Assembly (NCBI GenBank): GCA_030765065.1
Contig: CM060977.1
Coordinates: 130,328,295-130,392,294, forward strand
Source of the DNA: Deroplatys truncata
Taxonomy: Eukaryota; Arthropoda; Insecta; Mantodea; Mantidae
DNA length: 64,000 bases
Direction: 5' to 3'
How positions within the stretch are numbered: the first letter of the stretch is position 1; each line of letters opens with the position of its first letter. This document shows, piece by piece, positions 42,360 to 52,910 of this stretch. Made by a program: the position numbers and the translations under genes. Under the pieces are notes generated by a model. That model saw only the letters and a list, made by a program, of their open reading frames with translations. It made no database searches and was not told the origin of the DNA.

Positions 42360-43921
42360 TCTCAGTTTGGGATTTCTTTCGACCGCAACGTATACAAACA
42401 ATTCCTGTACTTTAGAATTCGATCCTGATTTCCAAGAATTGACTCGCTGCGCATATGGCGTTTGTTTTCTCCCACCTTCAAATAGGGCTTTCCCTTCTGC
42501 CTCTTTAAATTATACTCTCTAGAGGAGAGATAATGTACCCTGCAGCCCAGTCGGGGAATTCTAGGAACCCTTATCTGCCACACTTGTATAAATCTCAAAG
42601 AAAGACACTCCTCCAAGAAGTTCAGCCTTCAAGTAGTGCCAATGTCACCAAAGTAAACAAACAACACCTTGTGTGCACCTGACATTTTCGAATAGTCAAA
42701 TTTGATGGAATGGGTTTCTTAACTACCAGATGAACCAGGCGAATACCTCTCTCTTCCATGACAAATTTCCACTTAACGGTCTAGTTGTCCATTTTGACAA
42801 GATGTATCGCGTTGTCTCATAAGTTCGTTCGTTTGGCTCGCAAGTTCCATCTATAGCGCCTGAAAACCCTGAACCCTCTGTACACTCAAGCTATCCTAGT
42901 TGCCTAACCACCCTTACGACTTACAGAACAACAACCAGGCTCACTATTGCATATGTCAGTGTGTATTTGTGACTGAGGTTGGATAGAACAGCGTGAACCT
43001 GTTTTTACAAACTATGGAAAGCATAAAAGTAACATTTCCAACATTTTATGCTGTTTTAATATGGTAAGGGTAAAACCGCCTCACAATGCCGGCAGAAAAT
43101 TTGTGTTGTCAACGGGGAAGCTGCAGTAACGAAGCGAGCATTTCATAAGTGGTTTAGTCGATTTCGAGTTGGGAATTTCTCCTTAAAAAACAAACCTCGG
43201 TCTGGACAGCCAATTGTTACGGACCTGGAAAGAATTCATGAAACGATAGTCAACAATCCACGAATTACAACTCGGGTGTTGGCATTGGTGATGGAGCTCA
43301 ATTTAGCTCGTGCTACTGTAGCCAGGAACTTGGCAATATATTGTCGACAATAATGGTGTATAGAGCAGGAAATAAATAGTTTGTTTGGAAAACTTAACTG
43401 CCGCAGTTATTTATATTTTGAAGTACCTTGTGTTTAAAGTTTGTAAACGAAAAGTTCGGCAACTACGCTGTCGTAGCTATGCTGCGGGTGAGGTGTGTTG
43501 ATAGTGTTCTTAGTGATTGAAATGCAACGAAAAGCGAACGAACTTATGAGACAACCTATACATTCCCATTATTTTGTAGGATGTTTCTGATCCTATTGGA
43601 TATTTCCGGAGGAATGTTATAAAGCCTCACAGTTGTAAATTCCTAATCAGCTGGGATTATAATCACATCCACCTTATCCCTATTCATTAAGGTTACTGTT
43701 GCATTATCAACATGGCGACGCAAATGAGCTTCACAGGTTACACTGGTTTTAAACTTTAGATGTACTGATTTTTTTCCTTTAAACTGTGTGGTTTGGAGTT
43801 CATCAACAAATACCTTAAGTTCTTCACCCACCTAATTGTGTATCTTCAATGTAGAAGGTGTTGGTTGTGTTGGATTAAACGTCTCTTTCAATGTATTTAA
43901 ACGAAATACGTTTGTTTCCAT
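42360..43921 (-). pseudogene. LINE ORF1 relic split by a mariner
   Basis: Minus strand from ATG at 43921: METNVFRLNTLKETFNPTQP, later VGEELKVFVDELQTTQFKGK (43831 on) and the RRM-like block FTTVRLYNIPPEISNRI. Beyond the mariner (43558-42807) come GIRLVHLVVKKPIPSNLTIR and a remnant of the knuckle region, then 42616-42362. The [GR]-I-R-L-V-x3-[VL]-K-K-x-I-P-S-x-[LV]-T-I signature is typical of non-LTR ORF1 proteins. It is broken by stops and frame changes, and its orientation is opposite to the LINE relic at 40380-42056. Confidence 0.6.
42807..43558 (+). mobile_element. mariner-like element, internally deleted
   Basis: TIRs: GTTGTCTCATAAGTTCGTTCG on the left (42811) and its complement CGAACGAACTTATGAGACAAC at the right end, flanked by TA. 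Only 752 bases, against about 1.3 kb for a complete mariner. The plus strand keeps the DNA-binding half of a mariner transposase (WFSRFRVGNFSLKNKPRSGQ, then PIVTD and a second HTH NNPRITTRVLALVMELNLAR). The catalytic part is deleted after about 43345. Confidence 0.85.
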
Positions 43922-44569
43922 TGTAAGAATAGAACCAAAACAGCACTAAAGTCGCACACCAAACACTATTACAGCTCTCTGAAGAAACAAACGCTCAGAA
44001 CGAGCCGAAACCTAACCTTCAAAAACATTCATTGTATGTGAATCCACAAATGCTGTGAAAATTCACTTTATATGCAATTCGTAAAAGCATCTCCACTCAT
44101 AATACCTTCAGTTGATTACATGATAAAACACAATTTAAGAGGTCGAGAGTTAATATCATAGATGTTACTTTGGAATATTAAAAGTGAATTTGAAATATGT
44201 AAATTGCTTAGATATTTTGTTCCACTTCACACCATTTCAGAATAGAGGTATTAAACCTCGGACTAAACAGATTAGAAACATTTTATGTGTAAGAGCATGC
44301 GTTACCAATGCCAACATATCTCAATAGCCCTCATGTAAGAAAGTTTTGCTTTATTCCCTTTGTACTTTATAGCCAAGTTCGTCAATAGGGTATGCTAAAT
44401 TGTTGTATAAAGACAGAAAATCGTGTCCAGCTAGGTAGTAGATGTCAGAAAACCGATTTTTATTATTAACAATTGAGAATAATTTTTTTCTGATTGTTGT
44501 GTCTATGCGTCTTTTGCAAAGAGATTAACTTGGTAGCCTTCTCCAGTTTCAAATCCGTTTTGTTTTATA
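43922..44569. other. Unassigned sequence
   Basis: Possibly the 5' untranslated part of the LINE relic just left of it, but nothing proves this. No other feature. Confidence 0.3.
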
Positions 44570-45959
44570 CACTACCATTTGTAAAAATTGCAACACCAAG
44601 AAAGAATTTCCAGTATAACTCCAAACTTGGTGGAAGTATAGAAGAGTGTGCAAGCAATAAGTGATTAGGTTTGCAGAGAGATGGGGTACACATAGGCGAG
44701 CAGAGCCCTCTCGTGTCGATCGGACAAGGTCAGTGCTTCGCCCAGTGTAGTCAGTGCAGAGCTGTCAAACAAGGTGGAAGCAATAAAGCAAGTGCCAGTA
44801 TGCCTCGTCGATGTCAAAGGAAGCCATATCGGCATGCGAGTGATTTTGAACGGGGCAGAATGATTGGTCTCCGGAATCGGGTTTTTGTCATACCGTAACA
44901 TTTCGGCTCGTACAGGGCATGCTGCTATGACAGTGATGCGTGGTGGAAGCACTGGATACATGAAAGTCGTGCGCAGCGAAGAGCCGGTACTGGAACACGG
45001 AACATGACCACAGTACAGGATGGCCGTCATTTTGTCCGCATGACCATAACGGACCGTACAGCTTCATCCACAGTGTTGGCTCGCTGCTAGAGTACTGCAA
45101 CAGGTGTGAACTTGTCTGCATCAACGGTTCGTCGCCGACTGCTGTAGGTTGGAATCATGCCATTACTTCGGCTTCCATTGTCTTGAAACCATAAGCTCCG
45201 CCGACTGCAATGGGTACGTGAACACCGTCACTGGGTGACTGAGTGGCAAAATGTAGTCTTTTTGGACGAGTCCCGTTTCAGCATATCCTACAGTGGTGGC
45301 CGCATACGTGTCCGGCGGTACAGTGGTGAGCGCAACCTGGAGGGCTGCATTTTTGAACGGCATAGCGGACAAACACCAGGTGTGATGGTTTGGGGCGCCA
45401 TTGGTTACAACAACAATCTCGCCCCCTACAAATTGAGAGCACTTTGAACAGAAACCGGTAGCTAACGGTGGTTTAGAGACTGAGGTACTTCCCCTGCTTC
45501 AGGCATCTCCACAGGCCACATTTCAACAGGACAATGCCCGGCCACATATTGCGAGGAATGTAAAAGCCTTCTTCGAAGAGCGATGGGTACCATTGCTTCC
45601 CTGACCTGCACGTTCGCCTCACATGTCGCTCATCGAACATGTCTGGGATATGGCTGGTCGGCACCTGTCTTCTTCACGGTCCTGCAGTAACCAGTGTCAC
45701 GGATTTGTGGGCTCGAATACAAACTGCATGGAGGGAAATCCCTCAGGAGCTTACTCAGAACCTTTTTGATTCAATGGCACAGCGTATAGCAGCTCTAATT
45801 GAAGCGGATGGAGGCCACAGCAAATACTGAATATTAGAGCTGAAAGGTCATGTATAGATTTGAAAAGTTTATCATTTGTTACTTGTCATGTAGCCAACTT
45901 GTGGTATTAAATTCATTGACTTCATGCGTTTCTTTCCTGAATTTTCATAAACGGCAGTG
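44570..45959 (+). mobile_element. Tc1-like transposon (family T3), whole ends
   Basis: Begins CACTACCATTTGTAAAAATT and ends with the complement of CACTGCCGTTTATGAAAATT; TA duplications lie at 44568-44569 and 45960-45961. Length 1390 bases. The plus strand carries one broken transposase. Both ends are in good condition, so it is a moderately old copy. Confidence 0.9.
44800..45830 (+). pseudogene. Tc1-like transposase, decayed (DD34E, family T3)
   Basis: Starts MPRRCQRKPYRHASDFERGR at 44800. An AMTVMRGGSTGYMKVVRSEE-like HTH follows in a shifted frame, then WQNVVFLDESRFSISYSGGR (first D), HSGQTPGVMVWGAIGYNNNL, FQQDNARPHIARNVKAFFEE (second D) and SPHMSLIEHVWDMAG (E, 34 residues after D). The C-terminus is WREIPQELTQNLFDSMAQRI, then EADGGHSKY. 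All three catalytic residues survive, but stops and frame changes break the reading frame into at least four parts. Confidence 0.82.
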
Positions 45960-46054
45960 TATATACGGGTTCTGCATTGTGTGAAAGCTATATAGTATTG
46001 ATTTTAAGAAGTAATTATTACCAAAAAAAAATAGAAAGGTTTGAAATTTCAGCC

Positions 46055-46768
46055 ACTGTGATTTTCTAGCAAATCTGATCTGTTACATCACACGAGTTTC
46101 TCTACCCTCTGGCTTATGATCCAGCATTTTAGCGCTCTTGGACACAATTATAATTCCTCTACCCTCTATAGCTTATTAGTGAGTAAAAAATATGATTCCT
46201 TTGAAACTTTATTTTCGTGTCTACTTTATTTTAATCCAAATAAACTTTTCCAAAAATACCTGCATTACACACTTCGTTATAGATACAAAGGGAACGACGT
46301 TAACAAATATTTTAGAAACGGACGCCTTAAAATTCATACTCCTTCCCTATCATCACAAGGTACAACATAAAATCTACAGGACTTAAAGAATGGCTAAGTA
46401 TTGAACAATCCCAAAGATTAATATCGTAAATTTTGGAAATAGTTTTTGCCATAAAGAATTATTTGAAACAATTTGTTTGTTTTAAAAAGATCTACATTTT
46501 TTGTGTAGCAAGTTTTCTCTATCGCTTAACGTTTACCAGTTTACCAGTAATTCCTTCCAAATGAAGAGGATTTTACAGGCTATTCCCATAAATTGCAAGA
46601 TATACAATTTAGTTGTTACGTAAATATCTTTAATATATGGTATTTTAAACAAAATAGTCACAGCTATGTTTAGAAAAGCAAACATTTTCAAAAACCTTCA
46701 TGTGAAGGGTAGTCTGGGTTGGGGGATTCTCTTGAAAATCTTCGTGTCACATCTCTGGAAGATGGTAG
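46055..46768 (+). repeat. Rep-A fragment, subfamily 2
   Basis: From AAATCTGATCTGTTACATCA through the CTTTTCCAAAAATACCTGCA and AGATCTACATTTTTTGTGTA blocks, then joins the next Rep-A copy. The two copies lie head-to-tail, the second probably inserted in the end of the first. Confidence 0.55.
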
Positions 46769-47350
46769 GCTTTAAGCGATAGTCAAATCTTTTAAGAGCT
46801 GATTGCTATGTGGAGCATTCCATTCTCTTTACATGTCCAGGACAAAAAACAAATAATGAATTCCTATTTGAGAAATGGTGTAAGTATTGGACAATTCAAA
46901 AAAATAACAAGGAATATCTCGGAAATGGTTCGCTCCACAAAAGAATGCATATGACCTATATTGTGTGCTTTAACGAGATCTACATTTTTTGTGTATAAAA
47001 ATTTTGTCTATAATTTACGGTTTACCAGTTATGCAAAAGTCATTCAAAGAAGAGAACTTTTGGAGACATTCCCAGAAAATTCAAGATATACAATTTATTT
47101 GTCATGAAAAACATGTTCCATGTAAAAGTAGGCTGCAGTAAGAGTGGGATTTTCTTGAAATGTCGCATGTTTGAAAGACACTGAATCTAAATACCAAGTT
47201 TGGTATTAATCGACTCTTCGTTTTCGAGTTCACGGACCTTCTTCTAAAAGTGTCTTCTTAGTATTCAGGGAGCCTCAAAACATGTATTTTCGGCGACATG
47301 TAGGTATCGAATTTTTGGTGGAATGCACTACTTCCACTACTTACAGCATG
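46769..47350 (+). repeat. Rep-A fragment, subfamily 1, ends at a NUMT
   Basis: Begins at the marker GGCTTTAAGCGATAGTCAAA and runs to GGTGGAATGCACTACTTCCA. The normal terminal block (ACGTAGTAGAGAAAGTAAAA) is missing; mitochondrial-like sequence starts instead. Confidence 0.55.
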
Positions 47351-47525
47351 TAAATAGAACTGAAGGAGGTAGATGTCAATGTTTTATATTATTTATTTGA
47401 GGGAAAGCTATATCTGGGGCTCCTAATATTAAAGGTGCTATTCAATTACCAAACCCATCAATTATAATAGGTATAACTATAAAGAAAATTATAATGAAAG
47501 CGTGAACAGTAACAATAACCAAACT
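47351..47525 (-). pseudogene. cox1: NUMT: nuclear copy of mitochondrial cox1
   Basis: On the minus strand, read with the invertebrate mitochondrial code, it gives VIVTVHAFIIIFFIVIPIII, then [20 protein letters not shown] and QMNNM. Cytochrome oxidase subunit I has [20 protein letters not shown], then FGNWL.[13 protein letters not shown] at this point. The TGA read as Trp in FGNW ends the frame in the nuclear code, and AT-rich third positions are mitochondrial in style. The fragment is about 175 bases, starting near 47525 and fading near 47351. The upstream minus-strand sequence to 47630 stays open but does not match cox1. Not functional. Confidence 0.8.
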
Positions 47526-47639
47526 TGAGCTTCCTACTATAAACGATAATATCCAGAGATAGAGGCTGCTGAATGGGGCCACTCTTTCTATCTGAATGCA
47601 AATCAAAGTCATAAGGTGATTGAGATTCATTTTATTTGC

Positions 47640-48302
47640 ATATAAAACGCTATTTCAATTGTCGTCCTTAACGAGGTTTAAAACCTATTAACTTCAGATT
47701 TCCTTCTTATAATCCACCCATAATTGTATTCTTGAATGTCCTCAACAACGAAATCTATATGTCAAGCACTGAAAATCCATTATTTAGAGTACAGACAATC
47801 TTGTTACTATGCTATTTACATAATATTATTCTCCAGCTGTTTTAGGTTTTTCTTATAAGAATTAGCTGTTTGAGGAGAGAAATTTAGGACTGCTAAACAA
47901 TATTTGGTATTCTCGTTTCGTTGATCAACTTTTTATGCAAATGCATACTATCGTGCAAAGCACTCCTCTCGTGGTCAAGTTCATAACTCACGTGACGAGG
48001 GTGTTTTTGGTACCCCCGAACTTCTTGGTTGGTTTGGTTAACCTGGAATCATACTGGGTCTAAGAGCCTAAGAAAACTCCGGGATCATAAATAGTTTACG
48101 GGGTAAATTCCTACGAGTAATCATTATTCAACAATCTAATGAACATAATTTTAACAGTTTAACACGTATAAAATATAGTAAGACGTGTATAACATACATA
48201 AAGTAGTTTTTTTGTGATTTGAACAGTCAACCGTTGGGAAATAAATACTAAAATGAGCTGTGGGCTGTATACAAATAGAATGCGGTGAAATGAACTTTGA
48301 TG
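47640..48302. other. Unassigned sequence
   Basis: No gene or repeat recognised. No further mitochondrial gene was spotted. Confidence 0.35.
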
Positions 48303-49289
48303 TTAAGGGGACAAGGTAGTCTGAAATATGGAAATTACACCTTAAGTGTGTTAAATTACCACTGCTCTTAAAGTTATCAATGGTTTTTCCTGAAATTTTT
48401 ATAAACTACTTTATAAATCATGGCAATTATTTCAAGTGGTTGTTTGATTAATAGCTTATGTAGTTGAGTCCGTAAAAATTATTTCGTTCAGCAGAAAAAT
48501 AATAAAATTTACTTTTAAAACACGTGAATTCATGTACCTTTTTCTCCGACACTACTTACAATGCAGAATCACACATTTTCATGCTTGTTCTTAGCATAAT
48601 CAGCTATCTTCTGAACCTCAACTATTTAGTTATAAATCAGTTCACTAGAAATTGAAAAAGAAAATTAATTGGAAATTAAAATTGTGAAAATTTTGCAAAC
48701 GTTGTTGCTTTCTTAATATCACTAATATTCATTATAAAATTACGACTGTGGTTCAGAAGGTTTAACTATGTGTTGTATACATGTAATTACAATTTACGCT
48801 CTCTAACGTTCATACTTTCTGAGAAAAAGGTACATATGTATCCAAAAAGGTTGTTTTGAGAAAATGAATTTAAAGTTTGAACGTTAAAATTCTGAACATC
48901 TTCAGCATATTGCAAGCTCATAAACATCTGAACTTTCATTGTTGGATTATTGCAGTTTTTTATTGCCTTCTGTTGGTCCTAGCCTCTTTTGTTAATTGCT
49001 GAACTGCTCGTTCGTTATTGAAGGATACACAAATGTTGAAAAAAGGGGCTTTGAATTTACAGCTTTAAAGGAATGCAGACTAGCATTTAAATTGTATTTA
49101 AATGTAGGATTGAGAAAAATAGAAATAGTATTAATAAATTTAAGGGTATTATTTGTATTTAAATTTCTTAGAAACCTCTTAACAACCCAAAAGTATATAC
49201 TTTCTGAAACTGGAAATAATAGAGATTTAATTGGCGCCTAAGGCAAACAATGTGATTTTTGACCATTTCAGAGTACCTTGTCCCCTTAA
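48303..49289. mobile_element. TTAA-flanked non-autonomous element (piggyBac-like)
   Basis: TTAA lies at 48303-48306 and 49286-49289. Between them the ends are inverted: GGGGACAAGGTAGTCTGAAA on the left and, as complement, GGGGACAAGGTACTCTGAAA on the right (one mismatch). Inner inverted blocks ATGTACCTTTTTCTC lie near 48533 and, inverted, at 48820. The element is 979 bases. The ORF at 48996-49241 is unlike any transposase. TTAA targets are typical of piggyBac; no transposase supports that, so the superfamily is an inference. Confidence 0.75.
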
Positions 49290-50041
49290 AGAATCGTGTT
49301 CCGATTTCTTGCATTTTGTAATAACTTGAGCTAGCCGAAGACATAAATAACCCTTGTGTGCATATAAAACAAATGTTTAAAAGGGAGCATTCAGTATAAG
49401 CGATTCACACTTGATACAAAGAAAGTACAATATAAACTCTCAATTACAACTCTGGTATTAAATCAATAAAAAGCTGAATTAATGATAATCAGTAAGACAT
49501 ATGATGTAATTCATTGCTTCGATAACTCATTTCATGGAAGATAAGAAAATCTGAATTCGCAGTTAACAGTCCATTGAAGCATGTCTGTTAACACAGTTCA
49601 ATGACAAGTTGCACAAAATTTAAAAGGGTTGCATTATTATCCTTCCGCATTAATAAAAAAATAGAATTCTGAATGCTAGACGATATCCTAATGAGAGATA
49701 CCCAAAGTATACCAAAGTTAAATACAAGAAACACATTACAAAATATAATCATGATCGAACATGGTCTCAGTAGTGTCGACGACGTAAGTAGCTGGCCCAA
49801 GCCAGAAGTGTCCCATCGAAGGTTGGAATCGGTCTCTCTGGATCGAAAATCAAGACAGGCTAGCCGTGCCGACGGGAGGTAGATGGAGGTGGTAACTTTC
49901 AGGTTGGAATGACATAGCATAACCGAGCTAAGCTACGCTTGGTGCTGCCAACCCAAGCTCCAAACCAAGTAGAGTAGAGTAATGCATTTATTCCCTTAAA
50001 ATTTTTAAATATTGGGACTCATACATCGTAAGGGTCAGATG
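49290..50041. other. Unassigned sequence
   Basis: ORFs on both strands at 49588-49920 overlap and resemble nothing. A GC-richer patch at 49760-49960 may be a small element. Confidence 0.35.
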
Positions 50042-50043
50042 TA

Positions 50044-51216
50044 CACTATTTGATCAAAAGTATCCGAACACCCTCACAAACATACAGTTTTCATCTTAGG
50101 TGCATTGTGCTGCCACCTCAGTAGTCATTAGACATCGTGAAACAGCAGAATGGGACGCTCCGTGGAACTCACGGACTTCGAACGTGGTCAGATGATTGAG
50201 TATCACTTGTGTCATAAGTCTGTACGCGAGATTTTCACACTCCTAAACATCCCTAGGTCCACTGTTTCTCATGTGATAGTGAAGTGGAAACGTGAAGGGA
50301 CATGTACAAAACAAAAGCGTACAGGCCGACCTCGTCTGTTGACTGACAGAGACCGCCGACATTTGAAGAGGGTCGTAAAGACCCTCACACAGGAATTCTA
50401 AACTGCATCAGGATCCATTCCAAGTACTATGACAGGCGGGAGGTGAGAATCCTTGGATTACATGGTCGAGCGGCTGCTCAGAAGTCACACATCACGCAGG
50501 AAAATGCCAAACGACGCCTCGCTTGGTTTAAGGAGCGTCAACATTACACGATTGAACAGTGGCAAATCGTTGTGTGGAGTGACGAATCACGGTACACAAT
50601 GTGGCGATGCGATAGCAGGGTGTGGGTATGGCAATGCCCGGTGAGCGTCATCTGCCATCGTGTGTAGTGCCAACAGTGAAATTCGGAGGTGGTGGTGGTA
50701 TGGTGTGGACGTGTTTTTCCTGTAGGAGGCTTGCACCCCTTGTTGTTTTGCGTGGCACGATCACAGTGCAGACCTACATTGATATTTTAAGCACCTTCTT
50801 GCTTCCCACTGTTGAAGAGCAATTCGGGGATGGCGATTGCATCTTTCAACACGATCGAGCACCTGTTCATACTGCACGGGCTGTGGCGGAGTGGTTACAC
50901 GACAATAACATCCCTGTAATGGACTGGCTGCACAGAGTTCTGACTTGAATCCTAAAGAATACCTTTGGGATGTTTTGGAACGCCTACTTCGTGCCAGCCC
51001 TCACCGACCTTTATCGGTACCTCTCCCTAGTTCCGCATTCCATGAAGAATGGGCTGGCATTCCCCAAGAAACCTTCCAGCACCTGATTGAAAGTGATTGC
51101 GAGAGTGAACGCTATCATCAAGGCTAAGAGTGGGCCAACGCCATATTGACTTTCAGCATTACCGATGGAGGGCGCCACGAACTTGTACGTCATTTTCAGC
51201 CAGGTGTCCGGATACT
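50044..51216 (+). mobile_element. Tc1-like transposon (family T1, copy 2), right end lost
   Basis: The left TIR CACTATTTGATCAAAAGTAT, then CCGAACACC, follows TA at 50042-50043. The right end keeps only AGGTGTCCGGATAC and then passes straight into Rep-A sequence. It is a plus-strand relative of the copy at 25775-27018, similar throughout. Confidence 0.85.
50150..51125 (+). pseudogene. Tc1-like transposase, decayed (family T1, copy 2)
   Basis: Starts MGRSVELTDFERGQMIEYHL at 50150 with HTH LLNIPRSTVSHVIVKWKREG and RPRLLTDRDRRHLKRVVK. Then come ENAKRRLAWFKERQHYTIEQ and [12 protein letters not shown] (first D), [33 protein letters not shown] with [10 protein letters not shown] (second D), and [15 protein letters not shown], which keeps the E that copy 1 has as Q. 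Stops and frameshifts divide it into at least four pieces; it ends near GNASPFF/ASPHRPLSVPLPSSAFHEE. Confidence 0.82.
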
Positions 51217-51579
51217 CGTTCGAGATCTACATTTTTTGTGTAGTAAAGTTTTGTCTATCTCTTATGGTTTACCAGTTATGCAAACGTTGTTCACAATGAA
51301 GAATACTTTTGGAGATATTCCCAGAAAATTGAAGATATACATTTTATTTGTCATGAAAGTATCTTAAATATATGATATTTTAGTCAACATTGTTATAGCG
51401 ATTTTTGAGAAAATTAAAATGTTCGAAAAATGTTCCATGTAAAGGGTAATCTGGGGGGGGATTTTCTTGAAAATCTTCGTGTTGCATCTCTGGAAGATAC
51501 TGAACCTAAATACCAAGTTTGGTTTTTATCCGACTGTTCGTTTCTGAGTTATGCTGTTCACAGTCAGACAGACAGACAG

Positions 51580-51613
<34 letters not shown>

Positions 51614-51765
51614 ACACACAGTCACACAAACGGACATATTTCCAAAAATGTTTTTTTTTATTCAGGGGGTCCTCAAAATATGTTTTCGGTGAAATCTCGG
51701 TATCGAATTTTTGCGTGAAATACAATACCTCCACTACTTACTATACGTAGTAGAGAAAGTAAAAA
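51217..51765 (+). repeat. Rep-A fragment, subfamily 1, right part
   Basis: Begins mid-element (GAGATCTACATTTTTTGTGT) at the broken Tc1 end and runs to the regular terminus ACGTAGTAGAGAAAGTAAAA. A CAGA/CA microsatellite is at 51560-51612 in the place where other copies have a short CA run. Confidence 0.62.
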
Positions 51766-52910
51766 TACCCCTTAAGTTGCACACTATCAACTCTCTTTTC
51801 AGAACGAATACAAAGCAGCGACAGAAGCACAGCTGATAACGCGCCATTCTTAGCCAATTACGCATCCAAAATTTACTGTGGTCACTGCAGTGGTGTGTGT
51901 TACTATAACCAGTCTGTAGTCTCGCCTTAAAACTGTAATACAATGCAGTCCGAATGTTTCATTCACACACTTTCTCTACACGTTATTAATTTTTGTATAA
52001 GTTAATAAATTTAGCTGTTTAAGATTTATTTTCAATAGTAGTCACCAGTTTACATAAGAAGTACTGGACAGCTCCTGACCGGGGTTTATAAATTGTGATC
52101 TAATTGTAGATACGATAAAACAAGGCATGTAAATTGTAACTTAAGCAATAACTATTCCTTCTTATTAGCCGTAAATTGCTACTCACAGGGGGATACAGTG
52201 TGAGGAAATTCCCCATTCACTTCCATCTAAACTTTGGAATGCTAGATTTTAAGGAACCTGGTGTGGTTGAAATTCTGCAATCGCTTGTCTTGTGTGACAC
52301 TACTGGTCTCGTCGCGGAATAATTTTTCTGGTTAGACTGACATAAGTTTGAAGTTCTGGATGAAGTAATCTTGACTCTTCTGGATGACCTTTAAAAACAT
52401 TGTCTTATGCACAAAACTAAATTGGCATCGGAATGGTAAAATCCAAATTGAAATCTGAGCGAAAACTTCTCGGCAAGCACTTGTCATTTCTACAGTGAAT
52501 TCTATCTCATTAGCCAGGATATCTGGGTGAAATGATAGAACGCTGCAAATAAGCTGTCTTTCCATGTTATGGCCATATTAAATCTGTAAATTTACATCAT
52601 CTCATTTAGAGTTTAGGTTACAGGTGTATGGTAGGTTATAATCAGGCATAGAAATTCTTAAGCAGTTGGCTTCAAGCTGTCTACTCAAACTATACTTCAA
52701 TATAAAGGATGTAAACGAAGCGGTCGAGGGTCACTGATGGTCAGGTAAAATTGGTCTTGGTGAGTGTGGTCTGGAAATTCCAACTGACTGTACGAGAGAT
52801 GGGAATGGTTTGTTTTTTGCGTGGTCCCTGCCTAAAGTTCAGTACACTTCAACTTGATTTCCTTTCCTCCTGGCTTGAATGTTTAGAAGCGCCCATGTCT
52901 GGTGTTAGTA
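51766..52910. other. Unassigned sequence
   Basis: The 77-aa minus-strand ORF at 52332-52565 resembles nothing I know. No repeat recognised. Confidence 0.35.

Noticed and set aside
40380-43921. Twin-primed (5'-inverted) single LINE made of the RT relic and the opposite-strand ORF1 relic
   Set aside because: In twin priming the inverted 5' part precedes the 3' part; here it lies beyond the 3' end, so two insertions are simpler.
49588-49920. Overlapping ORFs on both strands
   Set aside because: Neither resembles a known protein and no context supports them.
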